The notes beneath the pieces are model-generated. The model searched no databases, had not been told where the DNA came from, and saw only the letters and a program-made list of their open reading frames with translations. From Phycisphaerales bacterium (GTDB taxonomy: Bacteria > Planctomycetota > Phycisphaerae > Phycisphaerales > SM1A02), in NCBI GenBank assembly GCA_029245245.1, contig JAQWPT010000011.1, forward strand, positions 186,001 to 250,000: a stretch of 64,000 bases of DNA, in the 5' to 3' direction. The position numbers and the translations under genes were made by a program. This document shows positions 1 through 8,468 of the stretch, piece by piece. Positions within the stretch are counted from its first letter, which is position 1; the number at the start of each line of letters is the position of its first letter.

Positions 1-1
1 T

Positions 2-499
2 GTGAGCCGCTCGACAGGGGTCTGTGCCGCAACTGGCCAGCCCATCGAGCCTGGCGCGTCATGTGTCGCCGCCCTCTGTGATGACGAGGAGGCCATTCTC
101 CAGCGAGTCGACTTCTCCCTGGAGGCCTGGGAGTCCGGCGAACGCCCCGAGGGGCTCTTCAGTTTCTGGAAGACCCGGATGCCCGAGCATGGGGAGAAGA
201 AGAAGATCTTCGTGGATGACCAGGTCCTGCTGGACATCTTTGAGCGGATGGCGGAGGACGATCGGGAGGATCGGCAGGCATTCCGCTTCGTGCTGGGCCT
301 CATCCTCATCCGCAAGCGATTGTTTCGACATGATTCCCAGCGGAAGGAGGCCGATGGAGATCGAGTCGTCTGGCTGCTCCGTCCCAAGGGTTCGCCTCCC
401 GAGGCCCCGCTGGTCGAGATGCTCAATCCGGGGATCGGGGATGACGACATCCTCTCGCTGAGCGAGCAACTCGGCGATGTGCTCCAGGGAGATCTCTAG
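2..499 (+). CDS. Conserved hypothetical protein, planctomycete type (possibly partial at 5' end)
   Basis: The frame is open to the window edge. It can start at the GTG at base 2 or continue upstream, so the N terminus is uncertain. The 165-residue product has a CxxTG motif at residues 8-12, a second Cys at 26, an FWKTRM segment near 55-60 and a KKKIFVDD stretch near 67-73. This pattern resembles a hypothetical family that I recall as widespread in Planctomycetes, often next to a small lipoprotein gene, and such a gene follows here. The N-terminal cysteines could form a small metal site, but this is inference. It has no signal peptide or membrane segment and is probably cytoplasmic. Function unknown. 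Confidence 0.75.
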   Translation: MSRSTGVCAATGQPIEPGASCVAALCDDEEAILQRVDFSLEAWESGERPEGLFSFWKTRMPEHGEKKKIFVDDQVLLDIFERMAEDDREDRQAFRFVLGLILIRKRLFRHDSQRKEADGDRVVWLLRPKGSPPEAPLVEMLNPGIGDDDILSLSEQLGDVLQGDL

Positions 500-540
500 T
501 CGCTGTTCCGGGAACGAGGTCGTGCCTGCTCTGTGGGGCG

Positions 541-1389
541 ATGCTGATCGCCGCCGCGTTGACCGGTTGCGCTCCCAAGGCCGCCACCGTGGCGATGCCG
601 GAGGGAACACCCCCGGACTGGCCCACGATCCAGGCCCGCTGGAATGCTCGTGCCAACTCCATCAAGGCCCTGCATGGGCACGGGATCTTCGAGACGAGAT
701 GGACGGACAAGCAGGATCATGCACACGTCGACCAGGGAGACCTGGACCTGTGGTACCTGCATCCAGACCAGTTGGCTACGCGAATTTCCAAGTTTGGAGA
801 CACCTACGCGGTCACCGGCATGAACCGGGAGCTCAACTGGGTGTATCTGGAAGGGGGCTCGAGTGTTTTCTACTACGGCGACCTCGACACGCACAACGTT
901 CTCAGCATCTACTCCATCCCGGTGGACCCATGGTTGTACCGCGGCATTCTCGGGCTGGCGCCATTGATGACGCAGCAGCCTCCCACCATCTCGTGGGATG
1001 GGGATGCCGGCGCCTGGCTCATCGTGCTGCACGGCCTGAAGGTGCACCAGCCTTCCCGGCTGTGGCTCCGTCCCGGGGCGATGTACCCGGATCGCATGGA
1101 ATACACCGGTACTGTCCCTGATCGCCGCATCATGATCCAGCATGACCATCGTCGTACCCGCGTCATCGAACTGCCGGGCGAGCCCGTCGGCAACTGGCCG
1201 ACGTTCTCCAACGCGATGGCGATCGAGTTGTATTCGGGTGCAGACCTGGAGAGCAGGAGCCTGGTGGTCTTTGATCGCCTGTCGTGCGATGTCGAAGACG
1301 AACCGGTGGATCGCGTATTCGACATGGAAGTCATGATCGAGGGACTTGCTCCGGATCGAATCGAGTTCCTGGGGGGAGAGGCTCCATGA
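541..1389 (+). CDS. LolA-like outer-membrane lipoprotein
   Basis: The 282-residue product begins with a very short signal peptide ending in a lipobox, LTGC, with the lipidated Cys at position 10. The rest is rich in beta-strand-like segments (for example DLDLWYLHPDQLATRISKFG), as in LolA/LolB-type lipoprotein carriers and the planctomycete lipoproteins related to them. The frame is open upstream as far as base 499, but no better start is visible, so ATG 541 is used. It follows the conserved hypothetical after 41 nt and overlaps the next gene in an ATGA at 1386-1389, so the two are translationally coupled. A role in handling envelope lipids or lipoproteins is inferred from the fold pattern only. 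Confidence 0.65.
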   Translation: MLIAAALTGCAPKAATVAMPEGTPPDWPTIQARWNARANSIKALHGHGIFETRWTDKQDHAHVDQGDLDLWYLHPDQLATRISKFGDTYAVTGMNRELNWVYLEGGSSVFYYGDLDTHNVLSIYSIPVDPWLYRGILGLAPLMTQQPPTISWDGDAGAWLIVLHGLKVHQPSRLWLRPGAMYPDRMEYTGTVPDRRIMIQHDHRRTRVIELPGEPVGNWPTFSNAMAIELYSGADLESRSLVVFDRLSCDVEDEPVDRVFDMEVMIEGLAPDRIEFLGGEAP

Positions 1390-2861
1390 TCAGGTGGTTT
1401 CGTTGGCTGGCAGCCACCATGGTGCTGGCCTCCATGCCGGTGCAGGCGGAGGTTTCCACGTCGAACATCCTGCCCGCGGCAGGAGCCGGCGAGCACATCT
1501 GGTTCCTGCTCCCCAGCGAAAATCCGATCGGTCAGTGGGACCTGTGCCATGTCGGTCGTCGTCCCGGTTCCGTTTCGTACCGGGCGGTACGACGACTTGC
1601 CCAGCGGCCCGTCGCCATGGCTGCCTGGGGGAACACTCTCTGGCTGGTGATGGCGTCGAACCACGCCCGTGAGGACACCTGGGACGTCTACCAGTTGCGG
1701 GCCAAGTACCAGGCCGCGCTGGATATGGATCTCATGGAACCCCAGGATGGGTTGGGCCCGCTCCCCCCATTGGCGGGGCTCGATGTCATCGATGCCATGG
1801 CGGGAACATCCATTGGTCCGGTGGTCATCGGTACCAGCAATGGGGAACGGGCCGGCATGCAGTTGACATCCGGGCAGTGGGGCGAGGTAGAACTTCCCGC
1901 AGGCCTGCCTGCCGCCGATGCGTCCAGGGCCCACGTGACCGGGTGCTGCGGTCCCGGTGGCCTTGCACTGGTCATCGACGATGCCGGTTCCATCATGTCC
2001 TGGACACGGGGCGTGGATGGTACGTGGCTCGAGGCGGCGCCCCCCATCACGGGGCGGGCTCTGGATCTGGTCAGCGTGGATGGGCATCCATTGTTGGCGT
2101 TGTCGTCCACGGAGGGGGCCATCGAACTCGCCTACATCCAGGGACAGTTCACATCGCTGGCCGAATTTTCCGAGCCCGAGGGAGAATGGGCCGTGGTTGG
2201 ACTCACTGGCAACGCCCTGGTCCTGGTGGCCCGGGGGGGTGAAGTACTGGCGGACCAGGTGGATGCCCTGACCGGGATTCTGGAACCGATCGAACTTGTT
2301 CAGCCCAAGGGACTGATTGCATCCAGCATCTGGTCCATTGCCGTCGCGGTGGGCCTGGCGAGCATGGTGATCATGATCATCGTGCTTGCCCGTGGCGGTG
2401 ATCTCGCCACGGGGACACTGCCGCAGGGGTGCGCCCCCATGCAGCCAATGGTCCGTCTTGCGGCCCTGTGCATCGATCTTGTCCCGGGACTTCTGGTCTT
2501 CTTCCTGGCGACCGAAGGAACCCTGCGGGAGCTGGTACGGGTTCCGATGATGAGCATGAACGCCGATGACATCGTGCCCTATGCGTGGCTGGTCCTGGTG
2601 ACGGTGTGCTGGTGCGGTATCTGGGAACTTGCCAGTGGGACCTCCATGGGCAAGGGGATCTGTGGTGGCAGAGTTCGTTCCACGACCGGAAACGAACTGA
2701 AGGCCAGGCAGGTGCTGGTTCGCAATTTCGTCAAGGCCCTGATCCTGCTGGTGCCCCCGCTGGCCATCCTGACCCTGTTGCACCCGAATCAGCAGGGTCT
2801 GGGGGATCTGATGGCCAGAACCGTGGTTGTTCGCCCATTGGCCCCGCCACCGGCAAGTTGA
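1386..2861 (+). CDS. Exported RDD-family membrane protein
   Basis: Starting at ATG 1386, which overlaps the upstream stop (ATGA), the 491-residue protein opens with a signal peptide (MIRWFRWLAATMVLASMPVQA). About 280 periplasmic residues follow, with a repeated strand-rich pattern that could be a degenerate beta-propeller. A transmembrane helix lies near residues 312-334, and a C-terminal RDD domain runs from about 352 to 487, beginning MVRLAALCIDLVPGLLVFFL and ending GLGDLMARTVVV. RDD domains are small membrane bundles, some linked to transport. The large periplasmic front fused to RDD is the unusual part. The transported substrate, if any, is unknown. Confidence 0.7.
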   Translation: MIRWFRWLAATMVLASMPVQAEVSTSNILPAAGAGEHIWFLLPSENPIGQWDLCHVGRRPGSVSYRAVRRLAQRPVAMAAWGNTLWLVMASNHAREDTWDVYQLRAKYQAALDMDLMEPQDGLGPLPPLAGLDVIDAMAGTSIGPVVIGTSNGERAGMQLTSGQWGEVELPAGLPAADASRAHVTGCCGPGGLALVIDDAGSIMSWTRGVDGTWLEAAPPITGRALDLVSVDGHPLLALSSTEGAIELAYIQGQFTSLAEFSEPEGEWAVVGLTGNALVLVARGGEVLADQVDALTGILEPIELVQPKGLIASSIWSIAVAVGLASMVIMIIVLARGGDLATGTLPQGCAPMQPMVRLAALCIDLVPGLLVFFLATEGTLRELVRVPMMSMNADDIVPYAWLVLVTVCWCGIWELASGTSMGKGICGGRVRSTTGNELKARQVLVRNFVKALILLVPPLAILTLLHPNQQGLGDLMARTVVVRPLAPPPAS

Positions 2862-2913
2862 GTCTGCTCCTTCTGCTCATGCGGTGAAATCCCGCCTGCC
2901 GATACAAAGAAAG

Positions 2914-2938
2914 CCGGTGCATGGAGGCACCGGTTCTA
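2914..2938 (+). terminator. Hairpin after RDD gene, possible intrinsic terminator
   Basis: A perfect 7-bp stem (CCGGTGC 2914-2920, GCACCGG 2927-2933) with a 6-nt loop is preceded by an A-rich stretch and followed by TTCTAT. The T tract is weak. It lies 53 nt after the RDD stop codon. Confidence 0.5.
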
Positions 2939-2944
2939 TCTCAT

Positions 2945-2964
2945 GGAGTCGGTACGCCGACTCC
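2945..2964 (+). promoter_or_regulatory. Second hairpin with UACG tetraloop in the leader of the TPR gene
   Basis: GGAGTCGG and CCGACTCC form a perfect 8-bp stem around TACG, starting 11 nt after the preceding hairpin and ending just before the probable Shine-Dalgarno sequence at 2967-2973. UNCG-type loops are unusually stable in RNA. Confidence 0.5.
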
Positions 2965-2978
2965 CAGTGAGGACACGC

Positions 2979-5519
2979 ATGGCCAATGATGGGCCTGAGA
3001 ACACGGACGTTCTTCGAACGGGGGACGAGCACGACGAGGCACTCGTGACCTACGAGCAGCCGGGGGCACCCGGTTCAGCTCGCGGTGGTGGCGATGGCGC
3101 ATCCTGGCGGCGGCGATGGCCCCAGCTCCTGCTGGCTGTCGGCGGACTCCTGACCATTGCTGCGATGTGGTCCTGGGCGAGCCGGGCGAATACGCCCGAT
3201 GCAGGGCAGCGGCTCCAGATGGCATCAGCGGCCATGCGAGGGGGTGATCTGCACCTCATGCAGGAGCACCTGGAAGCCTTCGCGGGGACGTGGCTCCTGT
3301 CGGCCACCCCGATGCAGCAGGCGAGTTACTACACCATGGCCGGAGACTGGATCAGTCTCTGGCAGTCCGCCAACGGCATTGATGAACCTGACAATGCCCA
3401 GCGGATCGTTCGAAATTACGAACAGGCCGAAGCCCTTGGAGGGTGGATGGATGATGTCCACCTCGAGCGATGGGCCATGGCCACTCTCGGTGCGGGGACG
3501 CCCATGGCGACCCGGGGCTTCCTTGACCGGTTGGTCAGTCTGGATCCCGAGCAGGCGCCTCTGGCGGCCACGCGGCATCACCGGATCCACAGGGCCTGGA
3601 TCAGGTCGATCATGCAGGATCCACAGCAGCATGATCTTGATGTTCTGGCGGCATTGAGAACGTTTCGTGATGTGCAAGTGACCACGATGGCAGACCGGAT
3701 CTGGGCCGTGGCCCGGATGGCCGAGTATCGCCTGGATGCCGGCCGGGCCGAAGAGGCGATCCAAATGCTGCACGTCGATCTTCGGCGGCTCGAGCATGCC
3801 CAGAGGGAACTCCAGGTGGAGTTCGTGGATCGGAGCGAACTGCTGGTGCTGCTTGGGCGTGGCTACCGTGACCTCGGCCAGTGGGCGCAGGCCACCAGTG
3901 TGGTCGAGCAGGCCATCGAAACCTGCCGCCCGACGGACCCGATTCGAGGTGAAGCCTTGGTCCTGCTCGGTCAGATGCGATCGGCCACCGGTGATCTCGA
4001 GGGTGCATTCACCTGCCACGACCAGGCCCTGGAAGAGCTCCCGGCGTCCCGATCAAACCTCCCTGCGCTGGTTGGTCGCGGTGAAATTCGCAGCCTCCTT
4101 GGCGATCACGTCGCGGCCCTGGCTGATCTCGGCGAAGCCGGGCGACTGCTCAAGTCCGGGAGAACCCACCCGGATGTCGACATGGCGATGCTGACGACCG
4201 TGTACATGGATCGATACGAGGCCGTCCTTCTGCAGGGCTGGCTGGATCATGCATTGGCCTACGCCACGGCGGCGAGGTCGCTTCACGCGCCGGGTGACTG
4301 CCCGGGTGAGGTGTCTCATGCCGTGGCCATTGCGGCCGGACAGCGAGCTCGCAACCTGGGTGCCCGCCTTCCTGCGGCGCTGAATGGGTCACTCCAGCCC
4401 ATGGATGCCGAGACCCGGGCACTGCAGCGAAAGGTAAGGGGCCTGCACGTGAAGGCTGCGGAGGCTCATCGGGCTGCCGCCCGCTGGTGGCATGATCAGC
4501 CTGGCGAAGCGGCACGCTGGCGTTCCTCACTGGTGGAGGCCGGCCTGCACGATGATGCGGCGGGTCGTACGAATGAAGCGATCGAGGCCTTCACTGAAGC
4601 CCTGGCGGCAACCCGTGAAGACGATTCTCGGCGTGGTGAACTCATGGAACGACTTGGTCGTTGCCTGCAGGCGGAGGCCCGCTTCGGCGAGGCTGCCACC
4701 TGGTACCAGACGGTGATCGATACGTGGCCCAGCAGTCCTGATGCGACCCGCTGTCATGTTCCACTTGCCCGTTGCCTGGAGGCCATGGGTGAGATTGATA
4801 CCGCCTGGTCGAACCTTCTTGAAGTGGTCGAAGGGCGGACGGTCCTGACTCCCGGGGCCGTCGATTGGATGGAGGCACTCCGCGAACTCGGGACACTGGG
4901 ATTCCGTTCCGCCCGGTACGCGGAGGCCATCCCACATCTGGATTCCTTCCTGGCACGCACGGTCGATCCGGACCAGCGGACGGACACGCTGCTGCTTCTT
5001 GCAGGATGCACGCGTGGCGCCGCACGGGACCTGACACGCCGGCTCGTCGAGGATGCCACCTTGCCGCCATCGATGCGAGAGGTGGTGAATGCCCGTCGGC
5101 GAGCGTTGCTTCAGCGGGCCCGGGATGCCTACACGCAGATCGTGGATGCCAGCGATGCATCAACCATGGGTCGCCCTCGGGACACGGAGACGGTACGGAC
5201 GGCACTGATCGGCTGCGGTGATGCCCTGTACGACCTGGAGCAGTACGTGGAAGCCATCGGCATCTACGAGCGTGCGGCACGGGATTACGCCGACCATACC
5301 GCCTCCATGCATGCACTCGTGCAGATTGCAGGAGCCTGGGTGGAACTGGGTGATCAGGACCGGGCTGCCGCAGCCCACGCGCGGGCTCTGCAGCGACTGG
5401 AGTCGATGCCTGATGACGCGTTGAGTCGAATCGACTCGCTCATGGATCGCGAGATCTGGGAACGATGGATGCGAATCATGCCCGTCGGGGCACAGGTGGC
5501 CACCGCGAACGATGGATGA
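2979..5519 (+). CDS. Membrane-anchored TPR-repeat protein
   Basis: ATG 2979 is preferred over the upstream in-frame ATG 2943. It has a Shine-Dalgarno sequence (GTGAGGA, 2967-2973) at good spacing, and the upstream codons fall inside a hairpin. The 846-residue product has an acidic N-terminal tail, a basic stretch, one membrane helix near residues 48-66 (QLLLAVGGLLTIAAMW), and then more than 700 residues of alpha-helical repeats of TPR type such as GEALVLLGQMRSATGDLEGA and EAATWYQTVIDTWPSSPDAT. A single-span topology would leave the TPR array outside the cytoplasm. TPR arrays are protein-interaction scaffolds, and the partner is not evident. It lies 36 nt before the flgN-like gene, so it may be co-transcribed with the flagellar cluster, but no flagellar family is recognisable. 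Confidence 0.75.
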   Translation: MANDGPENTDVLRTGDEHDEALVTYEQPGAPGSARGGGDGASWRRRWPQLLLAVGGLLTIAAMWSWASRANTPDAGQRLQMASAAMRGGDLHLMQEHLEAFAGTWLLSATPMQQASYYTMAGDWISLWQSANGIDEPDNAQRIVRNYEQAEALGGWMDDVHLERWAMATLGAGTPMATRGFLDRLVSLDPEQAPLAATRHHRIHRAWIRSIMQDPQQHDLDVLAALRTFRDVQVTTMADRIWAVARMAEYRLDAGRAEEAIQMLHVDLRRLEHAQRELQVEFVDRSELLVLLGRGYRDLGQWAQATSVVEQAIETCRPTDPIRGEALVLLGQMRSATGDLEGAFTCHDQALEELPASRSNLPALVGRGEIRSLLGDHVAALADLGEAGRLLKSGRTHPDVDMAMLTTVYMDRYEAVLLQGWLDHALAYATAARSLHAPGDCPGEVSHAVAIAAGQRARNLGARLPAALNGSLQPMDAETRALQRKVRGLHVKAAEAHRAAARWWHDQPGEAARWRSSLVEAGLHDDAAGRTNEAIEAFTEALAATREDDSRRGELMERLGRCLQAEARFGEAATWYQTVIDTWPSSPDATRCHVPLARCLEAMGEIDTAWSNLLEVVEGRTVLTPGAVDWMEALRELGTLGFRSARYAEAIPHLDSFLARTVDPDQRTDTLLLLAGCTRGAARDLTRRLVEDATLPPSMREVVNARRRALLQRARDAYTQIVDASDASTMGRPRDTETVRTALIGCGDALYDLEQYVEAIGIYERAARDYADHTASMHALVQIAGAWVELGDQDRAAAAHARALQRLESMPDDALSRIDSLMDREIWERWMRIMPVGAQVATANDG

Positions 5520-5555
5520 ACCACGGCGACAGGATGTCGCCAGAACGAGGTCAGG

Positions 5556-6029
5556 ATGACCGACACGCCGCTCGACAAACTGGACTGGATCGATGGACTG
5601 ATCCAATTGATGGAATCCCAGGACGGGATCGTCCGGGCCCTCGATGCCATCGCTCCGGAGCAGGCCTCCTGCATTGCAGCCGGGCAGGTCGACACGCTGC
5701 TGGTGGTACTGGCTCGAAGGCAGGAACTGGTTGAATCCCTGCTGTCGACCCAGGCAAGCCTCACCACGATGACGCGGAATCTCGAGGAACGACTTGCCGG
5801 TGTTTCAGCCGGCAAGCGGGACCGGGTGCACGAACTGATGGACAGCGTGGATCGAACCATGCAGTCCGTACTCGCTCGCGATGAGGAGGATCGGGCTCAG
5901 CTGCAGGAGCAGCGTGATGCCGTCCGCGGCGGGCTCAGTGAACTGGATGCTGGCCGTCGGGCTCGACACGGATACCAGGCGACCCCGCAGGCGGGGGAAA
6001 CGCATCGGTTCGCCGATGCTCGAGGATGA
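5556..6029 (+). CDS. FlgN-like flagellar chaperone
   Basis: The 157-residue protein is almost wholly helical and heptad-rich (LDKLDWIDGLIQLMESQDGI, RRQELVESLLSTQASLTTM), of the size and character of FlgN. FlgN binds the hook-filament junction proteins FlgK and FlgL in the cytoplasm and delivers them to the flagellar export gate. Sequence conservation in FlgN is low, so the assignment leans on length, helical make-up and position at the head of a flagellar gene cluster. Its stop is followed directly by the histidine kinase start (TGA 6027-6029, ATG 6031), so the two are translationally coupled. The last 20 residues are hydrophilic and probably disordered. Confidence 0.65.
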   Translation: MTDTPLDKLDWIDGLIQLMESQDGIVRALDAIAPEQASCIAAGQVDTLLVVLARRQELVESLLSTQASLTTMTRNLEERLAGVSAGKRDRVHELMDSVDRTMQSVLARDEEDRAQLQEQRDAVRGGLSELDAGRRARHGYQATPQAGETHRFADARG

Positions 6030-6030
6030 C

Positions 6031-6939
6031 ATGACGCAGGCACCCAACAGCACGCAACAGGGATCCACCGAGCTGACCGCTGCGGAGCTCGGGGATCTCA
6101 TGCAGTCGGTGATGGAAACGGCCGAACGCCTGCAGAGTACGCACGGCGTGCTGCAGGACCAGGTGCAGCGGCTGGAGCGTGAACTGGCCGAGGCCAATGC
6201 CCAGTTGCACCGTTCCCGTGAACTGGCATCGTTGGGAGAAATGGCGGCTGGGATCGCCCACGAAATCAGAAATCCACTGGCATCGATCCAGCTCTACGCG
6301 GAAGTGCTGGCGGAGGATCTGGCATCGCGGCCGGAGCAGGCCGAAGTGTGTCAGAAGATCGATCGCTCGGTTCGTCGCATGGATGTCATCGTTCGAGATG
6401 TACTGCAGTTCGCTCGTGAATCGACTGTTCGCTTCGAGGACATGCCGGCATCGGCTCTGATCGAGCGGGTCGTCGGTTCCTGTGGTGATTCGGCGTCGAG
6501 CGTACAGGTTTCGATCGGGATGGATCCGGCCGTTCGGGTCGACCCGTCGTTGATGCTCCAGGCTCTCGGAAACATCGTTCGCAACGGACTTGAGTCGATG
6601 GAGCACGAGACCGATGGGGGGCGATTGGAGATCGGTATCGAACAACAGCGACTGCGGTGTCCGGATGGACAGGTTCGCTCATGCACGATCTTCCGGGTGG
6701 AGGATCGTGGTTGTGGCATCCCGGAACCTGATCAGGAACGCCTGTTCAACCCCTTCTTCACCACGCGGGCCTCGGGAACCGGGCTCGGGCTGGCAATCGC
6801 GCACCGCGTCGTGGATGCGCATGGTGGGCACATTCATGTATCGAATCGATCCGGAGGAGGCACACGGTTCGACGTATGCGTTCCGGCACCGGTTGGTCAC
6901 GAGAACATCGCCTCAAGCGATGGAGGAACATGCACATGA
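6031..6939 (+). CDS. FlrB/FleS-type flagellar sensor histidine kinase
   Basis: The 302-residue soluble kinase has no membrane segment. It begins with a coiled-coil stretch, then an H-box GIAHEIRNPLAS (phospho-acceptor His77), an N-box (GNIVRNGLESM), a G1 box (VEDRGCGIP), an F-box (PFFTTR) and a G2 box (GTGLGLAIAHRVVDAHGG). This is the NtrB/FlrB/FleS layout. In other flagellated bacteria such kinases phosphorylate a sigma-54 activator to switch on hook-basal-body genes. ATG 6031 is chosen because GAGGA at 6022-6026 precedes it; an upstream ATG at 6016 lacks a site. Its stop overlaps the response regulator start in ATGA (6936-6939). Confidence 0.88.
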   Translation: MTQAPNSTQQGSTELTAAELGDLMQSVMETAERLQSTHGVLQDQVQRLERELAEANAQLHRSRELASLGEMAAGIAHEIRNPLASIQLYAEVLAEDLASRPEQAEVCQKIDRSVRRMDVIVRDVLQFARESTVRFEDMPASALIERVVGSCGDSASSVQVSIGMDPAVRVDPSLMLQALGNIVRNGLESMEHETDGGRLEIGIEQQRLRCPDGQVRSCTIFRVEDRGCGIPEPDQERLFNPFFTTRASGTGLGLAIAHRVVDAHGGHIHVSNRSGGGTRFDVCVPAPVGHENIASSDGGTCT

Positions 6940-8348
6940 CACGGGTACTGGTCGTCGATGACAAGGAAATGATGCGTGACAGCGTGGCGACCATGCTGTC
7001 TCGAAAGGGGCACGGTGTCGTGGTTGCCAACGGTGGTGCTGCGGCCCTGGAGAAACTTGCATCCAGCCCCTGTGATGCAGTGATCACCGACCTGCAGATG
7101 CCGGAAATGACCGGCGTGGAACTTCTGAAGGCCATCCGTGAGATTGACGAGCAGATTCCCGTCATCCTGATGACGGCCTACGGAACGGTCGAGACCGCGG
7201 TCGAGGCCATGAAGCTCGGTGCCTACGACTACATCACCAAGCCCTTCAGTGGCGACGAACTGATCAACACCATCGAGCGGGCGCTGGAACGTGGGCGGCT
7301 CGTCAAGGAGAACCAGATTCTCAAGGTGCGTGGTACGCCGGCGGGATCCAGTGCGTGCGGTCGAGAGCACGAGATGGTGGGCGGCAGCGAATCACTGGTG
7401 GGACTGCGGCTTCGGCTGCGGCAGATCGCCGAGAGCAACTCCACCGTCCTCGTGACCGGTGAATCCGGAACGGGCAAGGAAGTGGCCAGTCGCTGGATCC
7501 ATGAGCACAGTCCACGAGTCGAAGGTCCGTTCCTTGCCATCAACTGCGCGGCCCTGTCGCCAAGCCTGTTGGAATCGGAATTGTTCGGTCACGAAAAGGG
7601 CGCGTTCACCGGCGCCGACAAGATGCGGAAGGGTCGGTTCGAACTTGCCGATGGAGGGACCCTGCTGCTGGACGAGATCAGCGAGATTGCCCCCGAAATC
7701 CAGGCCAAGCTGCTCCGGGTGCTCCAGGAACGATCGTTTGAACGCGTCGGATCATCCACCAGTCGCTCCGTGGATGTCCGGATCATCGCCACGTCCAACA
7801 GGGACCTGCAGGCCGAGGTGGAGTCGGGGACATTTCGGCAGGATCTCTTCTTTCGACTCAACGTGCTGCCGCTGCACATGCCGCCGCTGCGTGAACATGC
7901 CGAGGACATCCCTGAACTGGTGACCCACTTCCTTCGGACCCTCTCGGCTCGCGAGGGGCGCGAGCCATGCCGGGTCCAGCCGGACGCAATGGACCTCATG
8001 ATGCAGTACCGGTGGCCGGGAAACGTACGGGAACTCGAGAACATCTGTGAGCGGGCCCACGTGCTTTCAACGAACTCCCAGGTGACGGCGGAGCTGGTTT
8101 CCAGCTGGTTGACCTGCGTAGTCGAGCCGGAAGTGGTGGTCTCGGACATGGATGAACAGGACATTGAACTTGTCTGCGACGGTGTTCGCCAACTCGAGGA
8201 CATCGAGCGGGCGGTGATCGTCGCCACCCTGACCCATCACGATGGGCACCGCCAGCGAAGTGCCTCGGCACTGGGAATCGGGGTCCGGACTCTCGGACTG
8301 AAACTCAAGAAATGGAAGGACTCGAACCTCGTGCCGACCACGATCTGA
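6936..8348 (+). CDS. FlrC/FleR-type sigma-54-dependent response regulator
   Basis: The 470-residue protein has three parts. The receiver domain (about 1-120) has the acidic pair at VVDDKE, phospho-acceptor Asp52 in DAVITDLQMPE and Lys in ITKPF. The AAA+ sigma-54 activation domain (about 145-380) has Walker A GESGTGKE, the sigma-54-contacting GAFTGA loop, Walker B GGTLLLDEI and an RWPGNVRELEN segment. A C-terminal Fis-type helix-turn-helix sits near residues 420-465 (SASALGIGVRTLGLKLKKWK). This is the class that drives hook and basal-body genes. ATG 6936 has a Shine-Dalgarno TGGAGGA at 6921-6927. Sigma-54 promoter candidates before flgB and flgE make those operons its likely targets. Confidence 0.9.
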   Translation: MTRVLVVDDKEMMRDSVATMLSRKGHGVVVANGGAAALEKLASSPCDAVITDLQMPEMTGVELLKAIREIDEQIPVILMTAYGTVETAVEAMKLGAYDYITKPFSGDELINTIERALERGRLVKENQILKVRGTPAGSSACGREHEMVGGSESLVGLRLRLRQIAESNSTVLVTGESGTGKEVASRWIHEHSPRVEGPFLAINCAALSPSLLESELFGHEKGAFTGADKMRKGRFELADGGTLLLDEISEIAPEIQAKLLRVLQERSFERVGSSTSRSVDVRIIATSNRDLQAEVESGTFRQDLFFRLNVLPLHMPPLREHAEDIPELVTHFLRTLSAREGREPCRVQPDAMDLMMQYRWPGNVRELENICERAHVLSTNSQVTAELVSSWLTCVVEPEVVVSDMDEQDIELVCDGVRQLEDIERAVIVATLTHHDGHRQRSASALGIGVRTLGLKLKKWKDSNLVPTTI

Positions 8349-8420
8349 TCTCGATGCGCAGTATCTGCGCCTGCCCAGCCGAAATCCGGCGCGGAAATCG
8401 AGGCATGGCATCATCAGGAT

Positions 8421-8436
8421 CGGTGCGAGATTTGCA
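8421..8436 (+). promoter_or_regulatory. Candidate sigma-54 (-24/-12) promoter for flgB
   Basis: CGGTGCGAGATTTGCA matches the sigma-54 consensus TGGCACG-N4-TTGCA at 9 of 12 fixed positions, with GG (8422-8423) and GC (8434-8435) at the correct N10 spacing. Transcription would begin near 8446, leaving a leader of about 22 nt before flgB ATG 8469. Confidence 0.6.
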
Positions 8437-8468
8437 GACAGTGCGATGACCCACCCCGGAGACCCGAA

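Noticed and set aside
909-2783. 624-codon open frame on the - strand
   Set aside because: Antisense shadow of the RDD and lipoprotein genes; Gly/His/Arg/Gln-rich with no domain, as expected from high-GC DNA read in the wrong frame.
2866-2885. GGC...TGC spacing upstream of the TPR gene as a sigma-54 site
   Set aside because: The GG to GC distance is 12, not 10.
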